Assembly (NCBI RefSeq): GCF_003044185.1
Contig: NZ_PYYB01000001.1
Location: 2,872,978-2,936,977 of the forward strand
Direction of reading: 5' to 3'
DNA: 64,000 nt
From: Paraconexibacter algicola
GTDB lineage: Bacteria; Actinomycetota; Thermoleophilia; Solirubrobacterales; Solirubrobacteraceae
Part shown: piece by piece, positions 15,232-22,748 of the stretch
Layout: each line of letters starts with the position of its first letter
How positions within the stretch are numbered: position 1 is the stretch's first letter
Notes under the pieces: generated by a model
Database searches by the model: none
Told to the model about the DNA's origin: nothing
What the model saw: only the letters and a program-made list of their open reading frames with translations
Position numbers and translations under genes: made by a program

Positions 15232-15842
15232 AGGCCCGCAAGGTCGCGGGGCTCGACCCCGACGGCACGCTCGCCGACAACGTCGCGCGGATCGTCCTCA
15301 CCCGCCTCGACGAGCTCTGCGCGTTCATGCCCCGCGCCGAGGACCCCGAGGAGGTCGAGGCGCTGCACGACATGCGCATCGCGGCCAAGCGCCTGCGGTA
15401 CATCCTCGAGCTGCACCACGGGAACTTCGGGCCCTACGCCGCCGACGCGGCCAAGCGCGCCAAGCAGCTGCAGTCCGTCATCGGCGAGATCCACGACTGC
15501 GACGTGACGATCCCCCGCGTCGAGGAGCTGCTGGACGAGGCACGCCGCGCCGACGTCGCCGCGATCCGCGCCCGCGCCGCCGGGCAGGACGACATCGAGC
15601 CCGCGCTCGCCGCCGCGACCCCGCACGCCGAGGCCTACCAGGGTCTCGAGGCGATGCGCTCCTACCTGCAGGCCCGGCGCGAGCTGCTGTTCGAGGGCTT
15701 CCTGCGCACCTGGCTCGAGCTGCAGCGCGAGGGGTTCCGCCCGCGGCTGGAGTTCGCGCTCGGCGAGCGACCCGCGACGATCACACCGTCTTCACAGGAT
15801 GGCAACGTGGCGCGGGAGGAGCCGCACCTACCGTCCGGGTGA
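15228..15842 (+). CDS. CHAD-domain protein, C-terminal-half type
   Basis: This 204-residue helical protein carries the pattern normally found in the second half of a CHAD domain: EALHDMRIAAKRLRYILELHHG (about residues 44-65) and AKQLQSVIGEIHDCDVTIPRVEELL (about 80-104). The first-half pattern is in the gene just upstream, whose stop codon overlaps this ATG (ATGA). The simplest reading is that the two products assemble into one polyphosphate-binding domain. GGAGG stands 6 nt before the ATG, inside the upstream gene. The last 20 codons contain the PHO-box-like repeats and promoter of ppk. Confidence 0.85.
   Translation: MKARKVAGLDPDGTLADNVARIVLTRLDELCAFMPRAEDPEEVEALHDMRIAAKRLRYILELHHGNFGPYAADAAKRAKQLQSVIGEIHDCDVTIPRVEELLDEARRADVAAIRARAAGQDDIEPALAAATPHAEAYQGLEAMRSYLQARRELLFEGFLRTWLELQREGFRPRLEFALGERPATITPSSQDGNVAREEPHLPSG
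15779..15800 (+). promoter_or_regulatory. PHO-box-like direct repeats before ppk
   Basis: Two 11-bp units, GATCACACCGT and CTTCACAGGAT, place TCAC cores exactly 11 bp apart at 15781 and 15792. They abut the expected -35 position of the leaderless -10 box at 15829. They lie inside the end of the second CHAD gene. With only two good units, this is the weakest of the PHO-box calls. Confidence 0.5.
15829..15834 (+). promoter_or_regulatory. Putative -10 element of ppk
   Basis: TACCGT is followed by 9 nt and the ATG at 15844. The PHO-like repeats end about 28 bp upstream, a position suitable for activation. Confidence 0.45.
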
Positions 15843-15843
15843 C

Positions 15844-18009
15844 ATGAACGAGCCGCCCAGCACCCCCGAGGCCGTCCAGGAGCCGATCCGCGCCGTCGAC
15901 ACCACGGCCGTCGAGCAGGCCGTCGCGCCGGCGGTCCCGTCCGACCTCGACGCGCCCGCGCTGTACTTCAACCGCGAGCTGTCCTGGCTGGAGTTCAACA
16001 ACCGGGTGCTCCAGCTCGCCGAGGACGAGCGCCAGCCGCTGCTGGAGCGCGTGAAGTTCGTCGCGATCTTCAGCTCGAACCTCGACGAGTACGTGATGGT
16101 GCGCGTCGCCGGCCTGCACGACCAGATCGACGCCGGGCTCGTCGACCGCGGGCCGGACGGCCTGACGCCGTCCGAGACCGTCGACGCGATCCGCAAGCGC
16201 GTCGTCGAGCTGTGCGAGCGCCAGACCCGCTGCGTCGAGCGCGACCTGCGCCCGGCGCTCGAGCAGCACGGCATCCGGATCGTCGACCACGCGGACGTCG
16301 ACGAGCACGACCGGCGCGATCTCGCCGAGCGCTACCGCCGCCAGATCTTCCCCGTGCTCACGCCGCTGGCCGTCGGGCTCGGGCGGCCGTTCCCGTACAT
16401 CTCCAACCTGTCGCTCAGCCTCGCCGTGCTCGTGCGCGACCCGGTCAGCGGCGTCTCGACCTTCGCGCGCGTGAAGGTGCCCAAGGAGATGCTGCCGCGG
16501 TTCGTCGAGGTCGCCGAGCACGTCTTCGTGCCGCTCGAGCAGGTCATCGCCGCGCACCTCGACGCGCTGTTCCCCGGCATGGAGATCGTCGACCACGGCG
16601 TCTTCCGCGTCACCCGCGACGCCGACTTCCAGGTCTCCGACGAGGCCGACGACCTCCTGCGGGCGGTCGAGGCCGAGCTGCGCCGCCGCCGCTTCGGCGA
16701 GGTCGTGCGCGTCGAGATCGACAGCGCCATGAGCGACGGTCTGCGCGAGCAGCTCGTCGAGGCGCTCGGCGTCGAGCAGCGGCAGGTCTACGTCCAGGAC
16801 GGCCTGCTCGACCTCGGGGACCTCTGGCAGATCGTGAAGCTCGGCGGCTTCCCCGAGCTGCGCGACACCCCCTGGTCCCCGGTCACCCAGCCGCGGCTGC
16901 AAGGGGAGGACGGCCACCGCGCGGACCTGTTCGCCGCGATGCGCCAGGGCGACATCCTCGTCCACCACCCCTACGACTCGTTCAGCTCGTCGGTCGAGCG
17001 ATTCGTCGAGCAGGCGGTCAGCGACCCGGACGTCCTCGCGATCAAGCAGACCGTGTACCGGACCTCCGACGACTCGCCGCTGGTGCCCGCGCTGATCCGC
17101 GCGACCGAGCGCGGCAAGCAGGCGGTCTGCCTCGTGGAGCTGAAGGCGCGCTTCGACGAGCGCGCGAACATCGCCTGGGCGCGCGAGCTCGAGGAGGCGG
17201 GCGTCCACGTCGTCTACGGCCACCCGTCGCTGAAGACGCACGCGAAGTGCGTGCTCGTCGTGCGGCGCGAGGGCGACGGCGTGCGCCACTACGTCCACGT
17301 CGGGACCGGCAACTACCACTCGTCGACCGCGCGGCTCTACACCGACTTCGGCCTCTTCACCTGCGACGAGCAGATCGCCGGCGACGTCGCGGACATGTTC
17401 AACTTCCTCACCGGCTACGCGCGGCCGCGCGCGTCGCGCCGGGTGCTGGTCGCGCCCAACCACCTGCGCGACGGGATCATCGAGGAGATCGACGCGACGA
17501 TCGCCGCGCACCACGACGACGCGCCCGCGCGGATCGTCATGAAGATGAACTCGCTGGTCGACAAGAAGTGCATCCGGGCGCTCTACCGGGCCTCCCAGGC
17601 GGGGGTGCGGGTCGACCTGAACATCCGCGGCATCTGCTGCCTGGTGCCCGGCATCCCCGGCGTGTCGGAGAACGTCCACGTGACCTCGGTCGTCGGCCGC
17701 TTCCTCGAGCACTCGCGGATCTTCGGCTTCGAACGCGCGGGGGAGCTGCGGATCTACATCGGCTCCGCCGACCTCATGCCGCGCAACCTCGACACGCGCG
17801 TCGAGCTCGTCGCACCGGTCGACGATCCGGTGCTGCGCGACGACCTCGCCGACACGCTCGAGCGCTGCTTCGCCGACGACAGCAACGCCTGGGACCTCGA
17901 CGCCGACGGCACGTGGACGCGCCGCACCCCGGGCCCCGAGCCGCGCTCGGTGCACCGCGAGCTGATGCTCGGCCACCAGGCCCGCGCCGCCGAGGGCCCG
18001 GCGGCCTAG
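15844..18009 (+). CDS. ppk: Polyphosphate kinase 1
   Basis: This 721-residue enzyme makes polyphosphate from the gamma-phosphate of ATP. After a 40-residue acidic lead it has YFNRELSWLEFNNRVLQLA, the start of the PPK1 N domain, and AIFSSNLDEYVMVRVAGL. The catalytic phospholipase-D-like modules include LKTHAKCVLVVRR (phospho-acceptor His) and VHVGTGNYHSSTARLYTDFG, and later FLEHSRIFGFE with the second conserved His. Full length for the family. The ATG at 15844 is chosen over an in-frame ATG at 15799, because the latter falls within the promoter. It closes the cluster ppx, CHAD, CHAD, ppk and is followed by a large hairpin. Confidence 0.96.
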   Translation: MNEPPSTPEAVQEPIRAVDTTAVEQAVAPAVPSDLDAPALYFNRELSWLEFNNRVLQLAEDERQPLLERVKFVAIFSSNLDEYVMVRVAGLHDQIDAGLVDRGPDGLTPSETVDAIRKRVVELCERQTRCVERDLRPALEQHGIRIVDHADVDEHDRRDLAERYRRQIFPVLTPLAVGLGRPFPYISNLSLSLAVLVRDPVSGVSTFARVKVPKEMLPRFVEVAEHVFVPLEQVIAAHLDALFPGMEIVDHGVFRVTRDADFQVSDEADDLLRAVEAELRRRRFGEVVRVEIDSAMSDGLREQLVEALGVEQRQVYVQDGLLDLGDLWQIVKLGGFPELRDTPWSPVTQPRLQGEDGHRADLFAAMRQGDILVHHPYDSFSSSVERFVEQAVSDPDVLAIKQTVYRTSDDSPLVPALIRATERGKQAVCLVELKARFDERANIAWARELEEAGVHVVYGHPSLKTHAKCVLVVRREGDGVRHYVHVGTGNYHSSTARLYTDFGLFTCDEQIAGDVADMFNFLTGYARPRASRRVLVAPNHLRDGIIEEIDATIAAHHDDAPARIVMKMNSLVDKKCIRALYRASQAGVRVDLNIRGICCLVPGIPGVSENVHVTSVVGRFLEHSRIFGFERAGELRIYIGSADLMPRNLDTRVELVAPVDDPVLRDDLADTLERCFADDSNAWDLDADGTWTRRTPGPEPRSVHRELMLGHQARAAEGPAA

Positions 18010-18022
18010 CCTCCCGGCGCGG

Positions 18023-18054
18023 CGCGGCGCGGCGCGGCGCCGCGCCGCGCCGCG
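18023..18054. terminator. Perfect 32-bp palindrome between ppk and a convergent TetR gene
   Basis: The two 16-nt arms, made of repeated GGCGC/GCGCC words, are exact reverse complements with no loop. It sits directly between the ppk stop and the TetR stop and could end both transcripts, although there is no T-tract. Confidence 0.6.
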
Positions 18055-18750
18055 TCAGGGGCGGTCGCGCAGCGCCGCCGCGAGGACGTCGACCACGTGC
18101 CGCACGCGCGCGGCGCGCCAGCGCGGCGCGGTCGCGTCGATGCCGAGCCCAGCGAGCATCGTGTCGGCGTGCGCGTCGGGGAAGAAGCACAGCCCGACCG
18201 TGGTGACGAGCAGCTGGCGTCGCGCGGCGGGCGGCCAGGGCACCGCGAGCCCGTCGAGGACGACGTCGAGCGCGTCCTGCACCGCGGTGGAGTGGGGAGG
18301 ACGCGCGGGACCGATCCGCCGCCCCTCGTTGAGCGCCTCCCAGGCCATCAGCCGGACGAACGCGGGCCGCTCGGCCAGGAAGCCGACGTACCCGCCGACG
18401 ATCGCCGCCAGCGCGCGGCGCAGGGTGGCGTCGTCCAGCGGCCGGCGGGCGTCGGCGACGAGCGCCCGCACGCGGTCGGCGACCGGGCGCAGCGCCGCCT
18501 CGCGCGCGTCGAGCTCGCGGCCGACGACGGCCTCGTAGAGCCCGTCCTTGTCCCCGAAGAAGTAGGCGGGCAGGGCCGACGACACGCCGGCGTCGGCGGC
18601 GATCCGTCCCATCGCGGCACCGTCGTAGCCGTCGCGAGCGAACGCGTCGCGGGCCGCGTCGAGGATCGCCTCGCGGCTCGCGTCGGCGTCACGGCGCCGC
18701 CGCGGACCGGATTGCGTACTTCCTGATTGATCAGTAAGTTGCGCGGCCAT
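18055..18750 (-). CDS. TetR-family transcriptional regulator
   Basis: This 231-residue regulator has the TetR DNA-binding domain at about residues 26-75: SREAILDAARDAFARDGYDG, then AAMGRIAADAGVSSALPAYFFGDKDGLYEAV. The remaining 150 residues form the ligand-binding helical domain. The ATG at 18750 overlaps the ATG of the divergent aminotransferase at 18749, and no internal start exists before the HTH. A 22-bp palindrome in its own first codons covers the promoter of the aminotransferase, so it most likely represses that gene. Confidence 0.88.
   Translation of the reverse strand: MAAQLTDQSGSTQSGPRRRRDADASREAILDAARDAFARDGYDGAAMGRIAADAGVSSALPAYFFGDKDGLYEAVVGRELDAREAALRPVADRVRALVADARRPLDDATLRRALAAIVGGYVGFLAERPAFVRLMAWEALNEGRRIGPARPPHSTAVQDALDVVLDGLAVPWPPAARRQLLVTTVGLCFFPDAHADTMLAGLGIDATAPRWRAARVRHVVDVLAAALRDRP
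18712..18740 (+). promoter_or_regulatory. Aminotransferase promoter with TetR operator in the spacer
   Basis: TTGCGT (18712-18717, -35) and TAAGTT (18735-18740, -10) are 17 bp apart, and the ATG follows 8 nt after the -10. The segment 18718-18739 is a 22-bp palindrome with arms ACTTCCTGAT and ATCAGTAAGT (9 of 10 pairs match), which fills the spacer. Binding of the divergent TetR protein there would block RNA polymerase. Confidence 0.65.
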
Positions 18751-19630
18751 GTCCCGAGCATCGCACACCGGCCGGTCGGTCGCCCACGTCGACGGCGTCT
18801 GGTTCGACGACGCGCGCGACGCGACGATCGGGGTCCTGGACCACGGGCTCCTCTACGGCGACGGCGTCTTCGAGGGCATCCGCTTCTACGGGCCGGAGCC
18901 GTTCGCGCTCGACGCGCACCTCCGTCGGCTGCGCGCGAGCGCCCGGGCGCTGGTCCTCGACGTCCCCTGGAGCGACGAGGAGCTGGGCGCGCTCTGCCGC
19001 GAGACCGCCCGGCGCACCGGACTGCAGGACGGCTACATCCGCCTGGTCGTCACCCGCGGGATGGGCGCCCTCGGCGTCTCGCCCGCCTCGTGCGAGCGTC
19101 CGTCGCTGATCCTGATCGGCGCGCCGCTGGCGCTCTACCCGGCGCAGGCGCTGGAGCAGGGGGTGGACGTCGTGACGAGCTCGCTGCGGCGCGCGGCCTC
19201 CGACGCGCTCCCTCCGCAGGTCAAGTCGCTGAACTACCTCACCAACGTGCTCGCCTCGATCGAGGCCCGCCGGCAGGGCGCGCACGAGGCGCTGCTGCTC
19301 GACGCCGAGGGCCGCGTCGCCGAGTGCACCGCCGACAACCTCTTCGTCGTGCACGACGGCGTCGCGCGCACCCCGCCCGCCACCGACGGCGCGCTGCGCG
19401 GCATCACCCGCGACCACGTCGTCGGCCTGCTCGACGCCGCCGGCGTCCCGGTGATCGAGGCCTCGCTCGTGCTCGCCGACGTCTGGACCGCCGACGAGGC
19501 GTTCATGACCGGCACCGGTGCGGAGGTCGTCGCGATCCGCAGCGTCGACGGCCGCCCGTTCCCCGCCGCGCCCGGCCCGCTGACCCGGCGCGCGCAGGAG
19601 CTCTTCGCCGCCTCCGTGCGCGCCGGCTGA
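18749..19630 (+). CDS. Class IV PLP-dependent aminotransferase (branched-chain type)
   Basis: This 293-residue enzyme should transfer amino groups between branched-chain amino acids (or related substrates such as aminodeoxychorismate or D-amino acids) and 2-oxoacids. The N-terminus has WFDDARDATIGVLDHGLLYGDGVFEGIRFYG. The PLP lysine is in QVKSLNYLTNVLASIEA (about 152-168), and the phosphate-binding tail includes EAFMTGTGAEVVAIRSVDG. BCAT members end in a similar manner. It is divergent from the TetR gene, with overlapping start codons, and its promoter carries that family's palindrome. Which substrate it prefers is not clear from sequence alone. Confidence 0.85.
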   Translation: MSRASHTGRSVAHVDGVWFDDARDATIGVLDHGLLYGDGVFEGIRFYGPEPFALDAHLRRLRASARALVLDVPWSDEELGALCRETARRTGLQDGYIRLVVTRGMGALGVSPASCERPSLILIGAPLALYPAQALEQGVDVVTSSLRRAASDALPPQVKSLNYLTNVLASIEARRQGAHEALLLDAEGRVAECTADNLFVVHDGVARTPPATDGALRGITRDHVVGLLDAAGVPVIEASLVLADVWTADEAFMTGTGAEVVAIRSVDGRPFPAAPGPLTRRAQELFAASVRAG

Positions 19631-19697
19631 CCGGGCCGGCGTGGCGTGCGATGCTCGCCGCGCGATGAGTTCCGGCCGCCGTCCCGGTCACACGGGC

Positions 19698-20651
19698 ATG
19701 ACCACCACCACCGAGCCGGACCTCGCCGCGCGGCTGGAGCGCCACCGCCGCGAGATCCACGTCCACTGCTACCGCATGACCGGGTCCTACGAGGACGCGC
19801 AGGACCTCACCCAGGAGGCGTTCCTGCGCGCCTGGCGGCGCCTCGAGGCACCGGACGGCACGCCCGTCGACGCGCTGCGCCCGTGGCTCTACCGCATCGC
19901 CACGAACGTCTGCCTCGACGCGCTCGCCAGGCGGCAGCGCACCCCGGGACCGGAGGGCACCGCCGAGATCACCTGGCTGCAGCCCTACCCCGACGAGCTG
20001 CTCGAGCGTGCCGCGGCGGACGCGGCCGGCGAGCCCGAGGCGGTCGTCTTCGCCAAGGAGACCGTCGAGCTCGCCTACCTCGTCGCCGTGCAGCACCTGC
20101 CGCCGCGCTCGCGCGCCGTGCTGATCCTGCGCGACGTGCTCGGCTGGTCCGCCAAGGACACCGCCGCGCTGCTCGACATCACGGTCGCGGCGGCGAACAG
20201 CGCCCTGCAGCGCGCACGGACCATGCTCCAGGAGCGGCTTCCGGAGCGGCGCGAGGAGTGGTCCGCGGAGGCCGACGAGGCCGAGCGCGCGCTCGTCGCG
20301 CGGTACGTCCGCGTCAGCGAGGAGCACGACACCGAGGGGCTCGTGGCGCTCATCCGCGAGGACGGCGCCTGGTCGATGCCGCCCGAGCCGATGCTGGTCC
20401 GCGGCAACCGGCAGATGATGGCGTGCTGGGAGCAGGGCGGCTGGGGCTCCGCAGAGTTCGGCGACGTCCGTTGCCGCGTCACCCGGGCCAACGGCAGCCC
20501 TGCCGTGGCCGTCTACGTGCGCCGCCCGGGCGACGACGCGCACCGGGCCCTGGCGATCGACGTGCTGCGCATCGAGGACGGGCTCGTCGCCGAGATCGTC
20601 ACGTTCGTGCCCGCCGTCTTCCCCTGGTTCGGACTGCCCGAGACGCTCTGA
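19698..20651 (+). CDS. ECF-type RNA polymerase sigma factor with C-terminal SnoaL-like domain
   Basis: This 317-residue protein has sigma region 2 (CYRMTGSYEDAQDLTQEAFLRAW, about residues 25-47), region 4 (LPPRSRAVLILRDVLGWSAKDTAALLDI, about 135-162), and an NTF2/SnoaL-like C-terminal domain of about 120 residues (VARYVRVSEEHDTEGLVALI onwards). The large extra domain is typical of SigJ/SigG/ECF41-like factors, where it takes the place of an anti-sigma factor. No anti-sigma gene is adjacent, which fits. I start at ATG 19698; the in-frame ATG at 19665 is possible. Its stop overlaps the ATG of a 104-residue protein. Confidence 0.85.
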   Translation: MTTTTEPDLAARLERHRREIHVHCYRMTGSYEDAQDLTQEAFLRAWRRLEAPDGTPVDALRPWLYRIATNVCLDALARRQRTPGPEGTAEITWLQPYPDELLERAAADAAGEPEAVVFAKETVELAYLVAVQHLPPRSRAVLILRDVLGWSAKDTAALLDITVAAANSALQRARTMLQERLPERREEWSAEADEAERALVARYVRVSEEHDTEGLVALIREDGAWSMPPEPMLVRGNRQMMACWEQGGWGSAEFGDVRCRVTRANGSPAVAVYVRRPGDDAHRALAIDVLRIEDGLVAEIVTFVPAVFPWFGLPETL

Positions 20652-20965
20652 TGGCCCGCGACCGGTTCGCGGTGCGCGAGCTGTCGCTGCCCCCGGGGCG
20701 ACCGCTGCCCTACGACCCGGCCGACTGGGAGGACGGGCTCGTGGTCGTCGTCCGCGGCGTGCTCGTGGCCGAGGGACGCGACGGGGAGCGGTGGCGGTTC
20801 GGGCGCGGCGCGGTGCTGTGGCTCGGCGGGCTGCCGTTCGTCGCGCTGCACGCCGGGGTGTGCCGCGACCCGCTGCTGCGGCTGCGGGTCATCACCCCTC
20901 GAGCTGCTCGGAGAGCTCCATCCAGGAGGCCTCCAGCTCCTCCTTCTCCGCCGTCAGGGTGGTGA
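20651..20965 (+). CDS. Small hypothetical protein coupled to the sigma factor
   Basis: The ATG at 20651 overlaps the sigma-factor stop codon, so this 104-residue frame should be translated with it. The first 80 residues (MARDRFAVRELSLPPGRPLP, then WEDGLVVVVRGVLVAEGRDG and GAVLWLGGLPFVALHAG) look like a cupin-like beta-barrel half. The last 25 residues are Arg/Pro-rich and are antisense to the ABC-F gene, an overlap of 74 bp. It could modulate the sigma factor, but that is only inference from position. Confidence 0.55.
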   Translation: MARDRFAVRELSLPPGRPLPYDPADWEDGLVVVVRGVLVAEGRDGERWRFGRGAVLWLGGLPFVALHAGVCRDPLLRLRVITPRAARRAPSRRPPAPPSPPSGW

Positions 20966-22703
20966 GCTCCTCCTGCAGGCCGCGGAGGCGGTCGAAGTCC
21001 GTCGCCGCCTGCGCCATGTCCTCGTGCAGCTGCGCCTCACGGGTCTCGAGCTTCTCGATCGCGCGCTCGAGCCGGGCGACCTCCTTGCGCGCCGTGCGCG
21101 CCTCGCCGCCGGAGAGGCCGGGCTTCTGCGCGGGAGCGCCGGCCCGGGCGGCGGAGGCCACGTCCTTCGCGCCCTCCGCCGCGAGGCGGCGCTGCTCGAC
21201 GTACTGGTCGATGCCGCCCGGCAGGTGACGGACGCGGCCGTTGGTGCCGAGCGCGTAGACGTCGTCGGTGACCCGCTCGACGAAGTAGCGGTCGTGGCTG
21301 ACCACGACGAGCGTGCCGGGCCAGCGGTCCAGCAGGTCCTCGAGCGCCGTGAGCGTGTCGATGTCCAGGTCGTTCGTCGGCTCGTCCAGCAGCAGCACGT
21401 TGGGCTCGTCCATCAGCAGGCGCATGAGCTGCAGGCGGCGACGCTCGCCGCCGCTGAGGTCGCGCACGAGCGTGCGGCCCTTCTCGCCCTTGAAGCCGAA
21501 CCGCTCGGCGAGCTTCCCGGCGGTGAGCTCCTGGCCGTCGGCGGTCGTCGTGCGGCCCCGGACCTCCTCGAGCGCCTCGATCACGCGGAGATGACCGGGC
21601 AGCTCGACGGCGTCCTGGGAGAGGTGGGCGAGCTTGACGGTCGCGCCCCGGATCACCTGCCCGTCGGTCGGCTCCAGGGCGCCGCTGAGCAGGTTGACGA
21701 GCGTCGTCTTGCCCGAGCCGTTGACGCCGACGAGCGCGACGCGGTCGCCGGGCCCGAGCCGCCAGGTCGCGCCGCGCAGCAGGACGCGGTCGCCGTACGC
21801 GAGCGAGACGTCCTCCGCCTCCAGGACCTTGTCGCCCAGCCGCTGCGAGGCGAACCGCAGCAGCTCGACGCCGTCACGGGCCGGGGGCTCGTCGGCGATC
21901 AGGGCGTTCGCGGCCTCGATGCGGAACTTCGGCTTGCTCGTCCGCGCGGGCGGGCCGCGGCGCAGCCAGGCGAGCTCCTTGCGCATGAGCTGCTGGCGAC
22001 GGTCCTCGCGGGCGGCGGCCTGCCGGTCGCGCTCGGCCCGGGCCAGCACGTACGCGGCGTAGCCGCCCTCGTACTGGTGGACGGCCCCGTCGGAGACCTC
22101 CCAGGTGGCGGTGCAGACCGCGTCGAGGAACCAGCGGTCGTGGGTGATCACCACGAGCGTGCCGCGGCGGGAGGCGAGGTGCCGGGCCAGCCAGTCGACG
22201 CCCTCGACGTCGAGGTGGTTCGTCGGCTCGTCGAGCAGCAGCAGGTCGGGGCTGTCGAGCAGCAGCTTCGCGAGGCCGATGCGCCGGCGCTCGCCGCCGC
22301 TGAGCGGGCCGATGACCGTGTCGAGGCCCTGCGGGAACCGGGTGATCGCGACGCCGCCGAGCAGGCCGTCGAGCACGTCGCGGAAGCGGGCGTCGCCCAT
22401 CCACTCGTGGTCGGCGCGGCCGCCGACGAGCTCCTCGCGGATCGTCTTGGTGCCGTCGAGCTCGTCGGCCTGGGCGATCACGCTCGTGCTGACCCCGCCG
22501 GTGCGGGTGAGCTGGCCGGCGTCCGGCTCCTCGATCCCGGCGAGCAGCTTCAGCAGCGTCGACTTGCCGTCGCCGTTGCGCCCGACGATCCCGATCCGCT
22601 CGCCCTCGGCGACGCCGAGCGTGACGCCGTCGAGCACGGTCCGCGAGCCGTAGCCCTTGCGGACGTCCTTGAGGTTGACGAGGTTGCGGGCGGGCGGCGG
22701 CAT
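20892..22703 (-). CDS. ABC-F family ATPase (Uup/EttA-like)
   Basis: This 603-residue soluble protein has two ABC ATPase domains and no membrane helix. Walker A motifs are GRNGDGKSTLLKLL and GVNGSGKTTLVNLL; signatures are LSGGERRRIGLAKLL and LSGGERRRLQLMRLL; both are followed by LLLDEPTNHLD or LLLDEPTNDLD. The last 80 residues form a coiled coil (EVARLERAIEKLETREAQL), as in Uup. ABC-F proteins act on the ribosome or on nucleic-acid structures. I choose the ATG at 22703 (MPPPARNLVNL), since residues before it are low-complexity. A second ABC-F gene is at 30906. Confidence 0.9.
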   Translation of the reverse strand: MPPPARNLVNLKDVRKGYGSRTVLDGVTLGVAEGERIGIVGRNGDGKSTLLKLLAGIEEPDAGQLTRTGGVSTSVIAQADELDGTKTIREELVGGRADHEWMGDARFRDVLDGLLGGVAITRFPQGLDTVIGPLSGGERRRIGLAKLLLDSPDLLLLDEPTNHLDVEGVDWLARHLASRRGTLVVITHDRWFLDAVCTATWEVSDGAVHQYEGGYAAYVLARAERDRQAAAREDRRQQLMRKELAWLRRGPPARTSKPKFRIEAANALIADEPPARDGVELLRFASQRLGDKVLEAEDVSLAYGDRVLLRGATWRLGPGDRVALVGVNGSGKTTLVNLLSGALEPTDGQVIRGATVKLAHLSQDAVELPGHLRVIEALEEVRGRTTTADGQELTAGKLAERFGFKGEKGRTLVRDLSGGERRRLQLMRLLMDEPNVLLLDEPTNDLDIDTLTALEDLLDRWPGTLVVVSHDRYFVERVTDDVYALGTNGRVRHLPGGIDQYVEQRRLAAEGAKDVASAARAGAPAQKPGLSGGEARTARKEVARLERAIEKLETREAQLHEDMAQAATDFDRLRGLQEELTTLTAEKEELEASWMELSEQLEG

Positions 22704-22748
22704 GCCCGCTGCATCTTGCCGGTCCGGCGCCACCGGCCGCCCACCGGG

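Noticed and set aside
19684-19696. A single GGTCACACGGG word before the sigma factor as a PHO box
   Set aside because: Only one copy; no second unit 11 bp away.
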